DNA of 7,568 nucleotides from Actinomycetota bacterium. Its GTDB lineage: Bacteria > Actinomycetota > Thermoleophilia > UBA2241. The position numbers were made by a program, and so were the translations under genes. Shown one piece after another: positions 1-6,342 of this stretch. The notes under the pieces are model-generated. The model saw only the letters and a program-made list of their open reading frames with translations. It made no database searches and was not told the origin of the DNA. The stretch lies in assembly GCA_012719015.1 (NCBI GenBank), contig JAAYBE010000304.1, positions 1-7,568 on the forward strand, in the 5' to 3' direction. Within the stretch, counting starts at the first letter, position 1; the number at the start of each line of letters is the position of its first letter.

Positions 1-1502
1 CGCCAGAAGCCCGGCGTGAACAGGATCAGGACGGTGTAGAGCTCGAGCCTGCCCACCACCATGAGGAAGGTCAGGACGAGTTTGCCGGGCGCCGCGATCC
101 AGGCGTAGTTGTCGAACGGGCCCACGTCCTCGAGACCGGCGCCGTTGCTGCTCAGCATGCCGATGCTGGCCGACAGCGAGGAGAGGATGTCCATCCCGGT
201 GATGAGGGAGACGGCGGCCGTGCCGGCGACGAAGACGATCATGAACAGGCCCAGGAAGCTGAAGACGGAGCGCATCGTCTGCTGTGAGACCGGCCGTCCG
301 GCGAGATGGGGCGCGGTGACGGCACCAGGGTGCAGTGTGTGCAGCCCGCTGTGCAGCGTGTGCTTGAGGAAGAGCTGCACACGCACGACCTTCATGCCGC
401 CGGCGGTGGATCCGGCGCAGCCGCCCATGAACATGAGGAGCAGCAGGATGAGCTGGGCCGCCGGTACCCAGCGTTCGTAGTCGACCAGCGGCAGACCGGT
501 GCTCGTCCCGGTGGACACGACCATGAAGGCGGCATCGTTGAGGGCGCGGGTGAACGAGGTGTCGCTGGTCGCCCAGAGCAGGGCGCAGACGAGGAGCGTG
601 GAGATCGCCAGCGTGCCGCTGAAGAAGCGCCACTCGGAGTTGCGCCACAGCTTGCCGGGCTTGCCGGTGATGACCGCCCAGTGCAACGAGAAACTGGTGG
701 CGCAGATCCACATGAAGACGATGTGCACCCACAGGAGGTAGGTGCTGTCGCCGATCTGGGCGCCGGCGCCCGAGATCGCGAACCCGCCGGTGCCCAGCAC
801 CGCGAACATGCTGCACGCGGCGGCGAACAGGTCCATGCCGCCGAGCACGAAGAGCGACAGCAGGACGACCGAGATGAGGAGGTACATGAGCCAGAGCACC
901 CCGGCCGAGCTGCTGATGCGGGGACGCAGGCGGACGGCCTCCAGTCCCGGCACCTCGGCGCGGTACAGCCTCGCCGCGCCGACGCCGAGCAGCGGGAAGA
1001 GGGCCACGTACAGGACGACGAAGCCCATCCCGCCGAGCCATTGCGACATGGAGCGCCAGAAGAGGATGCCGTGCGGCAGGCTCTCCGGCACCGACACGAC
1101 GCTCGCACCGGTGGTCGTGAAGCCGCTGGTGCTCTCGAACCAGGCGTCCACGGGCCCCAGAGAGCCGGCGAGCATGTACGGCACGGACCCGAACAGGCAG
1201 ATCATGGCCCAGCCGAGGGCGACGACGGCGAACCCTTCGCGTCGGGAGACGCTCTTCATGTCGGTCCGCAGCAGGAACACCCCGCTCGCCCCGATGGCCA
1301 CGCCCGCGAAGAGCGCTGTGGCGAAGGCGCCGATCACTTGCGTCTCGCCGTAGACGACCCCCACGGCCAGAGGGGCGGCGAGGGTGAAGGACACCACGAG
1401 CAGGAGCGCGCTGAGCAGGAAGCCGACCCTCCTTACGCCGGCGAACAGCCCCGGAGCGGGGCGGCGGGCGACGCGGGGGATCGTCGGAGCGGGCGGCGTC
1501 AC
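1..1502 (-). CDS. trkH: TrkH potassium uptake channel subunit (3' end off window)
   Basis: TrkH is the ion-conducting membrane subunit of the Trk potassium-uptake system and is gated by cytoplasmic TrkA. The 500 visible codons start at GTG 1502 and give a strongly hydrophobic protein with the four expected filter loops: STSGFTTTGAS (residues 124-134), FAVLGTGGFAISG (233-245), VVSTGTSTGLPLVDY (328-342) and MLSSNGAGLEDVG (449-461). The family signature MGGCAGSTAGGMKVVR is at 359-374. The reading frame runs off at base 1 just after GRLELYTVLILFTPGFW, which is close to the normal C-terminus, so only a few residues should be missing. The start lies 13 bases after the trkA stop and has no good ribosome binding site in front, so translation is probably coupled to trkA. 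A GTG 1502 start leaves a proline/arginine-rich cytoplasmic leader before the first helix. A downstream start is possible (see the internal Shine-Dalgarno-like site at 1427-1435). Family assignment is very secure. Confidence 0.96.
   Translation of the reverse strand, partial: MTPPAPTIPRVARRPAPGLFAGVRRVGFLLSALLLVVSFTLAAPLAVGVVYGETQVIGAFATALFAGVAIGASGVFLLRTDMKSVSRREGFAVVALGWAMICLFGSVPYMLAGSLGPVDAWFESTSGFTTTGASVVSVPESLPHGILFWRSMSQWLGGMGFVVLYVALFPLLGVGAARLYRAEVPGLEAVRLRPRISSSAGVLWLMYLLISVVLLSLFVLGGMDLFAAACSMFAVLGTGGFAISGAGAQIGDSTYLLWVHIVFMWICATSFSLHWAVITGKPGKLWRNSEWRFFSGTLAISTLLVCALLWATSDTSFTRALNDAAFMVVSTGTSTGLPLVDYERWVPAAQLILLLLMFMGGCAGSTAGGMKVVRVQLFLKHTLHSGLHTLHPGAVTAPHLAGRPVSQQTMRSVFSFLGLFMIVFVAGTAAVSLITGMDILSSLSASIGMLSSNGAGLEDVGPFDNYAWIAAPGKLVLTFLMVVGRLELYTVLILFTPGFW
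1427..1435 (-). promoter_or_regulatory. Shine-Dalgarno-like TAAGGAGGG inside trkH
   Basis: On the minus strand this reads TAAGGAGGG, a near-perfect match to the 16S rRNA anti-Shine-Dalgarno, located 68-76 bases inside the proposed trkH frame. No ATG, GTG or TTG follows at a usable distance. The only in-frame candidate is a CTG at 1416-1418, 8 bases after the site, just where the first transmembrane helix begins. It may be chance, a ribosome pause site, or evidence for a non-standard trkH start. Confidence 0.3.
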
Positions 1503-1515
1503 GTCGGATGATCCG

Positions 1516-2865
1516 TCATCCCGGGGCCAGCAGCCGCTGCATGCGGGGGATGAGCACGGGGCGCGCGAAGAGGACGACCCGGTCGCCGACCTGGACCACG
1601 GTGCTTCCGTCCGGGATGATGACCTCGTCGTCGCGGACCAGCGCACCGACCAGCGAGCCGTGCGGCATGTGCAGGAGCGCGAGCGGCAGGCCCACGATCC
1701 CGGCTCCTTCCCTGGCCACGAACTCGATGCCCTCCACGAGGCTCTCGCGGAGCGTGCGTACGGCCACGATGTCGCCGCGGCGTACGAGTTGCAGAATCGG
1801 GCTCAGGGACGTCGCCAGCGGGCTCAACACGATGTCCACCCCGATCGTGGACGCGAACGGCATCCTCTCCGGCGAGTCGATGAGCGCGGCGACACGTCTG
1901 GCTCCGAGACGCCGCGCCTGTAACGCGGTGAAGAGGTTGTCGTTCTCGTCGCCGAGGGCGGCGATCACGATGTCCGCGCGGGCTCCCCCTTCGTCGGCCA
2001 ACAGGCGTTCGTCCATGGCGTCGCCATGGAGGACGAGGGTGTCGTCGAGCAGCTGTGAGATCCTGTCGCAGACGGCCGCATCGCGATCGATGATCTTGGT
2101 GTGGACGCCGGCGGCGGAGAGCCGGCGCGCGATGGCGACGCCCTCGCGACCGCCGCCGGCGATGAGGACGTTGCGGGTGCGGGCCCAGCGCTTGCCCAGG
2201 CCGGTCAGGGCGCGCCGCACCGCCGGCCGGCCGCTCACGAGGAAGAGTACGTCGCCCTCCTCCACGCGGATGTCGCGGCTCGGCGCGCTCACCGTCTCCT
2301 CGCGGTAGACGCCGGCGATGAGCAGCGGCTCTCCGGTGCGCCGTTTGAGGTCCGCCAGCGGCTTGCCGATCAGGGGCGAGCGGGCGTCGACCGCCGCGCC
2401 GACCGCCAGGACCTTGCCGCCCGCGAACTCGAGGACGTCGGTCGCGCCCGGGACCCGCGCCAGAGCGGCCACGGCGTCCGCGACCTCCTCCTCCGGGCTG
2501 ATGACGAGGTCGATGTGCAGGGCGCTCTTGTCGATGATGCCCTCTTCGCCGAGGTACGCCGGGTCGTGGATGCGTGCCACGCGCACGATCTGCGCACGGA
2601 CCGTCTCGGCGATGAGGCAGGCGACGATGTTGGTCTCGTCGTTGGGCGTGACCGCGACGATGATGTCCGCCGCGGCCAGCCCGGCCTCGAGCAGGACCGA
2701 GGGGGCGCTCCCCTTGCCGACCACGATGCCGACGTCGAGCGCATCCTGCGCCTGCCGCAAAGCGGCCTCGTCCTCACCGACCATCACCACGTCGTTGCGT
2801 TCCTCGGAGAGGCGACGCGCGACGTTGAGGCCGAGTGTCCCCGTCCCGACGACGATCACCTGCAC
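1516..2865 (-). CDS. trkA: TrkA, full-length two-unit RCK potassium transport regulator
   Basis: This is the cytoplasmic regulator that sits on TrkH and gates it in response to bound nucleotide. At 449 residues it is close to E. coli TrkA (458) and has the same plan: RCK_N about 1-125, RCK_C about 145-225, RCK_N about 232-350, RCK_C about 365-445. The first Rossmann motif is GTGTLG (7-12), with VTPNDETN at 72-79. The second is GGGREG (237-242), with D260 at the end of strand 2 and GDAMDERLL at 281-289. In the first unit the acidic residue expected at the end of strand 2 is Gly30 (MVGED), so that site may bind nucleotide differently. GTG 2865 is chosen because AAGGGAG (2872-2878) stands 6 bases upstream and the protein then opens directly with MQVIVVG. 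A rare TTA codon occurs at 1921-1923. It follows the 236-residue RCK gene by 31 bases and precedes trkH by 13, consistent with one transcript. Confidence 0.95.
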   Translation of the reverse strand: MQVIVVGTGTLGLNVARRLSEERNDVVMVGEDEAALRQAQDALDVGIVVGKGSAPSVLLEAGLAAADIIVAVTPNDETNIVACLIAETVRAQIVRVARIHDPAYLGEEGIIDKSALHIDLVISPEEEVADAVAALARVPGATDVLEFAGGKVLAVGAAVDARSPLIGKPLADLKRRTGEPLLIAGVYREETVSAPSRDIRVEEGDVLFLVSGRPAVRRALTGLGKRWARTRNVLIAGGGREGVAIARRLSAAGVHTKIIDRDAAVCDRISQLLDDTLVLHGDAMDERLLADEGGARADIVIAALGDENDNLFTALQARRLGARRVAALIDSPERMPFASTIGVDIVLSPLATSLSPILQLVRRGDIVAVRTLRESLVEGIEFVAREGAGIVGLPLALLHMPHGSLVGALVRDDEVIIPDGSTVVQVGDRVVLFARPVLIPRMQRLLAPG

Positions 2866-2896
2866 AGGCTGCTCCCTTCACGTGCGCCCACGTCGT

Positions 2897-3607
2897 TCAC
2901 GTCCCGAGGATGTCGCGGCCGGCCTCAGCCTGCACGTCCTCCGGCCGGCGACCGGGGAGCAGCGCGCGGATGAGGTCCGTCTCCCGATCCGGGGGGAGCA
3001 GGCAGAGCAACTGGTCTCCGGGCAGGAGCGTCTCGGCGCTTCTGGCCACGATGGCTCTGTCGCCGCGCAGGATGGTCGCCGGCAGGATGCCCTCGGGGAG
3101 TCGGAGGTCACCCACGGGAAGGTGCGCGGCCGGCGAGTCGTCGTTGACCTCGATCTCCACCAGTTCCACGTTCTCCTTGCGCAAGGAAAGCAGGGGGACG
3201 AACTGGTGCTGGGGCAGCTCGTGCTCGATCATCGAGATGATCATCGACGACGCGTTCACGGTGGCGTCGACGTCGAGCAGGTCGAAGGTCCTGTGGTTGG
3301 CGGGGTTGTTGACGCGGGCCACGACCTTGGGCACCTTGTACACGTGCTTGGTCAGCTGCGCGACGACCAGGTTGTCCTCGTCGCTGCCGGTGACCGCCAC
3401 CACCAGGTCCGCACGCTCGATCCCCGCCTCCTCGAGGATCCGCATCTCGGTGCCGTCTCCGTAGAGGAGCGTCTCCTCGAGCTCGTCGAAGAGGAGGTCG
3501 TAACGTCCGCGGCGCCGCTCGATGAGCATGAACTCGTGTCCCAGCTGCGCGAGGCTCCGGGCCACATTGAGACCGACCTTGCCCGCGCCGACGACGACGA
3601 CGTACAC
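2897..3607 (-). CDS. TrkA-family protein with one RCK_N and one RCK_C domain
   Basis: This is a 236-residue RCK protein of the KtrA/CeoB/CeoC size class, expected to form rings that bind nucleotide and control a potassium transporter. RCK_N covers about 1-130: GAGKVG at 7-12, acidic E30 at the end of strand 2, GDGTEMRILEEAGI at 50-63, VTGSDEDN at 72-79. RCK_C covers about 140-220, with the typical LLPGDQLLCLL near 194-204. RCK_C domains of some relatives bind c-di-AMP; nothing here proves that. GTG 3607 is chosen over GTG 3613: AGAGGAG (3613-3619) is 5 bases from the former and touches the latter, and the protein then begins MYVVVVGAG, parallel to its upstream neighbour. The start lies 2 bases after the stop of the RCK_N-only gene, so the pair is probably translationally coupled. 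It could be a partner of the permease, of TrkH, or of both. Confidence 0.93.
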   Translation of the reverse strand: MYVVVVGAGKVGLNVARSLAQLGHEFMLIERRRGRYDLLFDELEETLLYGDGTEMRILEEAGIERADLVVAVTGSDEDNLVVAQLTKHVYKVPKVVARVNNPANHRTFDLLDVDATVNASSMIISMIEHELPQHQFVPLLSLRKENVELVEIEVNDDSPAAHLPVGDLRLPEGILPATILRGDRAIVARSAETLLPGDQLLCLLPPDRETDLIRALLPGRRPEDVQAEAGRDILGT

Positions 3608-3609
3608 CG

Positions 3610-4029
3610 TCACTCCTCTTCCGCCGCCGGACAGGCGAGGACGGCGTCGAGCATCGACCGGCTCGCGTCCTCCGTGGGACAGACGGTGCGCACGCCCAGC
3701 GCCGCGAACGCCGCCGCCCGGTGCGGATCGTAGACCCGGGCGACCGAGCAGGGGACCTCGAACGCGCGCGCCGCGATCAGGGCGCAGATGAGGTTGGTGT
3801 TGTCTCCGCGGGTCGTCGCGGCGACCGCGTCCGCGCCCTCGATGCCGGCCTCCATCAGAACGTCCCAGTCGATCGCGGAGCCGACCACCCGGTGGCCCTT
3901 GAAGCGCTCGCCGAGGAGCCGGAACGACCCGGCGTCCTCGTCGATGACGACGACGTCGTGCCGCTCGTCGCTCAACCGTCTCGCCATGCGGGAACCGACC
4001 CGGCCGCACCCGGCGATGATCACGTACAT
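3610..4029 (-). CDS. RCK_N-only (TrkA N-terminal domain) protein
   Basis: This 139-residue protein consists of a single RCK_N Rossmann domain and ends before any RCK_C domain would begin. Visible features are GCGRVG (7-12), acidic D30 at the end of strand 2 (VVVID), TTRGDNTNL (72-80), VARVYDP (96-102) and a final helix near 121-133 that corresponds to the dimer cross-over helix. The conserved GD(G/A) turn is altered to GSA (50-52), so nucleotide contacts may differ. A short AEEE tail closes the protein. The stop overlaps nothing essential, and the frame is intact up to a coupled junction with the next RCK gene, so it is probably a genuine short gene and not a truncated fragment. ATG 4029 lies 7 bases after the permease stop; GGGAG (4040-4044) is 10 bases upstream. 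It probably heteromerises with the 236-residue neighbour; this is inference. Confidence 0.88.
   Translation of the reverse strand: MYVIIAGCGRVGSRMARRLSDERHDVVVIDEDAGSFRLLGERFKGHRVVGSAIDWDVLMEAGIEGADAVAATTRGDNTNLICALIAARAFEVPCSVARVYDPHRAAAFAALGVRTVCPTEDASRSMLDAVLACPAAEEE
3613..3619 (-). promoter_or_regulatory. Ribosome binding site of the 236-residue RCK gene
   Basis: The minus strand reads AGAGGAG here, inside the last codons of the RCK_N-only gene. It is followed by TGACG and then GTG 3607. The 5-base spacing decides for GTG 3607 against the overlapping GTG 3613, and the location implies coupled translation. Confidence 0.7.
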
Positions 4030-4036
4030 CGGCTGC

Positions 4037-6172
4037 TCACTCCCGTCTCGCCTGCCCGGCGCCCTCGGCGTCCGGCCCGGCCTGCTGGTCGACGCTGCTC
4101 TCCATGGGATAGTCGTGCGGCACCAGGTTCAGCAGCACCTCGCCGGGCGCGTTGCGCATCACGTACTCCACCGTGGCTCCGACGAGTCGCGCGTCGCTGC
4201 GCAGTTTGCGCGGCGAGCCGATCACGACGACGTCGCAATCCCATTCCTCGGCCGTCTCCACGATCGCGCGCCCCGCGCGTCGGGCCGGGATCAGATGTGG
4301 CCACGCCTCCACCCCGAACTCCGCCGCGACGGCCATGGCGACGTCCAGGACCCGTCTACCGCGCTCCCGCTCCCGAGCCATCGGCGCGTCCATCGGCAGG
4401 TTCATGGGCACCTCGACGACGTATACCACGTCGACGGTGGCGCCTTTCTCCGTCGCCAGCTGGCAGGCGAGGACCATCATCTCGTCGCTCAGGTGCGTCC
4501 CGTTCACCGGCACGAGGACACGCTCGTAGTCCACGTTCACCATCGCCGCGGGAGGGAGGACGGTCTCCTCCGGCTCACGGAAGAGCGGATGTCCCGCTGC
4601 GCGCCGGTAGCCCACGTAGAGCAGCAGCCCCGCCGCCATCCAGCCGAGGCCGAGGGCCCGTCCCCCCGGATGGGCGATCACCATGACCGCCCAGACGGCC
4701 AGGCAGGCTGCGGCCGCCAGGATCGCGGGCACGGGCACCGGCACGCCGCGGACCTTGATCGGGAACGGAACGACGAACGGCCGCGCGAGCGCCGGAGCCT
4801 TGAAGCGCAGGGCGATCACCGAGAGGTTGGTCAGGGTGAACGCCAGCGTGGTCCCGAAGCCCAGGAGACCGAACAGCAGCAGCCGGTCCCTGGGCAGCAG
4901 CAGCGCTCCCACGAACGCCCCCAGCAGGACGATCCCCACATAGGGCGTCATGTGGGTGATCCCGACGCGCCCGAGCAGGGCGGGGAGCTGGCGATGACGC
5001 GCCAGCGAGTACACGATCCGGCCCGAGCTGCCCATCAGCGCGCTGGCGACGAGGACCAGAGCGAGGGCGACCACGACGGCGACCCACACCCGCAGGGGCG
5101 TCCCCAGCCAGGCCAGCTCGGCGGGCAGTCCGTCGACAAGGCCCATGACGGGGTCCCGCAGGTAGTCGCTCCCGAGCAGCGTGCCGTGGAGCCTGGTCAC
5201 GGGACGTCCGTCCTCTTCGGTCACCGCACCGGGGGGTCGTTGTGCCGGGATGACCCATGTGCCGCCGGCGCGGCGCACCGGCACGTAGACCGTGGTCTCC
5301 GGGTCCTCGGCGAGCACGTAGACGCCCTGCCGCTCGCCGGGCACGACCGCGACCGGCTGCGTCAGTCCCGTGGCGGGGTCGACGGGCACGACGTTCGACT
5401 CGACCGGGAGCACGGAGAGCGCGACGACGGCGAGCCCCACGGCCAGCGCGACGACGAGCGCGGGAACGACCGTGAGGGCGCGCGGCACGTCGCTCTCCGG
5501 GCGCAGGGCGGCCTCAGCGCGTCCGGCGATCGTGTCGATACCGAGGAACGCGCCGAGGGCGAGAGGCAGTACCCAGAGCAAGCCGGCCCAGGATGGGGCG
5601 ACCCCGAGGTCGACCTGGCTCCACACGTCGCCCGGACGCAACATGACGAGCAGACCGATGACGAGCAGGAGGACCAGGGTCGAGAGACCCAGCACCGCAG
5701 CGAGCGAGCTCAGCCGGATGGACTCCGGTACGCCGCCGAGCGTCAGCGCGACGATCACCAGGAGGACGGCGCCGGCGACCGCCACGCTGTGAGGCCACTG
5801 CTGCAGTTGCGGCCACACGGCGCCGAGGTACTGCGGCACCGCGAGGCAGGCCAAAGCGACGAGCACGGCGGAGTCGAGCAGCAGGGCCCAGCCGGCGCAG
5901 AACCCCGTCATGGGATCGAACGCGCGCCGTGCGAAGCCGGTGGCACCGCCGGCATCCGGCATGGCCGTCGAGGCCTCCGCGTACGACCATGACGTCAGGA
6001 TGAAGACGAGACCCGCCAGAAGGACGACGAACGGCGTGAGCCCGAGGGCGTAGAGCCCGATGGCCCCGAGGACAAGGTAGATGGAGGTGGCGACGTCGCC
6101 GTAGGCGGTGCCGAACAACCCGCCTACGCCGACCGCTCGCCCGAGGGCCTCCTGGCGTCTCCTTCTTGCCAC
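4037..6172 (-). CDS. APC-superfamily permease with C-terminal USP domain, possible K+ transporter
   Basis: This is a 711-residue inner-membrane protein with about twelve hydrophobic segments (roughly 14-35, 43-66, 92-113, 129-146, 155-178, 195-217, 232-255, 361-380, 408-427, 433-454, 478-500, 505-522). APC features include FLGIDTIAGRAEAALRPES at helix 6 (209-227) followed by VPRAL. Helix 1 holds GTAYGDVATSIY (21-32), which resembles the GD(I/V)GTS motif of KUP potassium transporters. Between helices 7 and 8, about 256-340 form a hydrophilic, valine-rich probable extracytoplasmic insert. After helix 12 comes a USP domain (about 548-683) beginning YERVLVPVNGT and ending with a weakened nucleotide loop GSPRK (652-656)...LVGAT (663-667). 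The GTG 6172 start has GGGAG 5 bases upstream. It is the first gene of an operon followed by three RCK genes and trkH, so potassium import is a reasonable inference; an amino acid or polyamine substrate remains possible. The family call is secure, the substrate is not. Confidence 0.92.
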   Translation of the reverse strand: MARRRRQEALGRAVGVGGLFGTAYGDVATSIYLVLGAIGLYALGLTPFVVLLAGLVFILTSWSYAEASTAMPDAGGATGFARRAFDPMTGFCAGWALLLDSAVLVALACLAVPQYLGAVWPQLQQWPHSVAVAGAVLLVIVALTLGGVPESIRLSSLAAVLGLSTLVLLLVIGLLVMLRPGDVWSQVDLGVAPSWAGLLWVLPLALGAFLGIDTIAGRAEAALRPESDVPRALTVVPALVVALAVGLAVVALSVLPVESNVVPVDPATGLTQPVAVVPGERQGVYVLAEDPETTVYVPVRRAGGTWVIPAQRPPGAVTEEDGRPVTRLHGTLLGSDYLRDPVMGLVDGLPAELAWLGTPLRVWVAVVVALALVLVASALMGSSGRIVYSLARHRQLPALLGRVGITHMTPYVGIVLLGAFVGALLLPRDRLLLFGLLGFGTTLAFTLTNLSVIALRFKAPALARPFVVPFPIKVRGVPVPVPAILAAAACLAVWAVMVIAHPGGRALGLGWMAAGLLLYVGYRRAAGHPLFREPEETVLPPAAMVNVDYERVLVPVNGTHLSDEMMVLACQLATEKGATVDVVYVVEVPMNLPMDAPMARERERGRRVLDVAMAVAAEFGVEAWPHLIPARRAGRAIVETAEEWDCDVVVIGSPRKLRSDARLVGATVEYVMRNAPGEVLLNLVPHDYPMESSVDQQAGPDAEGAGQARRE

Positions 6173-6177
6173 CCGTT

Positions 6178-6182
6178 CTCCC
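6178..6182 (-). promoter_or_regulatory. Ribosome binding site of the permease gene
   Basis: GGGAG on the minus strand, 5 bases before GTG 6172. It supports that start over any upstream in-frame codon. Confidence 0.65.
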
Positions 6183-6217
6183 GTGCCGGCGGCGTCGCCG
6201 GGCCTGCTCGTCCGGCC

Positions 6218-6246
6218 ACGCTAGCATCAAGCCGGGGGCGGCTCAA
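6218..6246 (-). promoter_or_regulatory. Candidate promoter of the permease-RCK-trkH operon
   Basis: On the minus strand a -35 element TTGAGC (6241-6246) is separated by exactly 17 bases from a -10 element TAGCGT (6218-6223), which also has the extended -10 TG one base upstream (TGC-TAGCGT). This fits a housekeeping sigma factor well. Transcription would start near 6211, giving a leader of about 38 bases before GTG 6172. It is the only convincing promoter I found for the five minus-strand genes. Not proven without transcript mapping. Confidence 0.6.
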
Positions 6247-6252
6247 GGGGGA

Positions 6253-6270
6253 GGCGCGAGCGGTCGCGCC
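6253..6270. repeat. Inverted repeat GGCGCGA-N4-TCGCGCC
   Basis: A perfect 7-base inverted repeat (6253-6259 and 6264-6270) with a 4-base centre, placed 7 bases upstream of the operon -35 box. It could be an operator for a dimeric regulator or simply a GC-rich palindrome. No run of T follows, so it is not an obvious terminator. Confidence 0.45.
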
Positions 6271-6283
6271 GCCGTCTGCGGCG
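6270..6283. repeat. Adjacent inverted repeat CGCCG-N4-CGGCG
   Basis: A 5-base inverted repeat with a 4-base centre that shares its first base with the end of the preceding palindrome. The two together make a 31-base symmetric-looking block in the divergent control region. Short palindromes like this are common in GC-rich DNA, so functional meaning is uncertain. Confidence 0.3.
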
Positions 6284-6326
6284 AGGGACCCGTGGCGAGG
6301 GTCATCGCAACGCCGGTCGGACGTCG

Positions 6327-6335
6327 TGATATACA
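6327..6335 (+). promoter_or_regulatory. Extended -10-like element before the HAD phosphatase gene
   Basis: TGATATACA matches an extended -10 (TG, one base, TATACA) and is the most AT-rich spot in the control region. No recognisable -35 lies 16-18 bases upstream. The element ends 7 bases before ATG 6343, so transcription would begin at or next to the start codon, giving a leaderless or nearly leaderless mRNA. Confidence 0.4.
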
Positions 6336-6342
6336 GCGGGGC

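Noticed and set aside
306..1511. A 401-codon plus-strand open reading frame opposite trkH.
   Set aside because: It is in the same mirrored phase as trkH, has a charged low-complexity translation and no recognisable motif. trkH has all four filter loops.
1505..1515. Small palindrome CGGATGATCCG between trkA and trkH.
   Set aside because: A 5-base arm with a single-base centre is too tight to form a stable RNA hairpin and has no T run, so it is neither a terminator nor a clear operator.
2318..3733. A 471-codon plus-strand open reading frame spanning the trkA and RCK genes.
   Set aside because: It crosses the boundaries of three well-supported minus-strand genes and has no family features, so it is an antisense shadow in GC-rich DNA.
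2897..4009. A 370-residue reading of the RCK gene that extends upstream through the RCK_N-only gene.
   Set aside because: The extra N-terminal part is an arginine-rich out-of-frame reading of the RCK_N-only gene. A ribosome binding site and the Rossmann strand both point to GTG 3607.
3788..5992. A 734-codon open reading frame on the plus strand opposite the permease.
   Set aside because: It uses the exact reverse-complement phase of the permease, where stop codons would require the rare TTA, CTA or TCA codons on the coding strand. Its His/Asp/Arg/Gln-rich translation is what complementing hydrophobic codons produces. No domain or ribosome binding site is visible.
6173..6217. A c-di-AMP (ydaO-type) riboswitch in front of the potassium operon.
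   Set aside because: Such riboswitches control potassium genes in some bacteria, but the predicted leader is only about 38 bases, far too short, and no conserved core is visible.
6280..6301. Direct repeat GGCGAGGG at 6280-6287 and 6294-6301.
   Set aside because: Two copies of an 8-base GC-rich word 14 bases apart are plausible by chance, and no further copies support a regulator site.
6166..6342. An N-terminal extension of the HAD phosphatase starting at 6166.
   Set aside because: It would overlap the permease start and cover both divergent promoters, and the added residues are arginine-rich and unlike the family.
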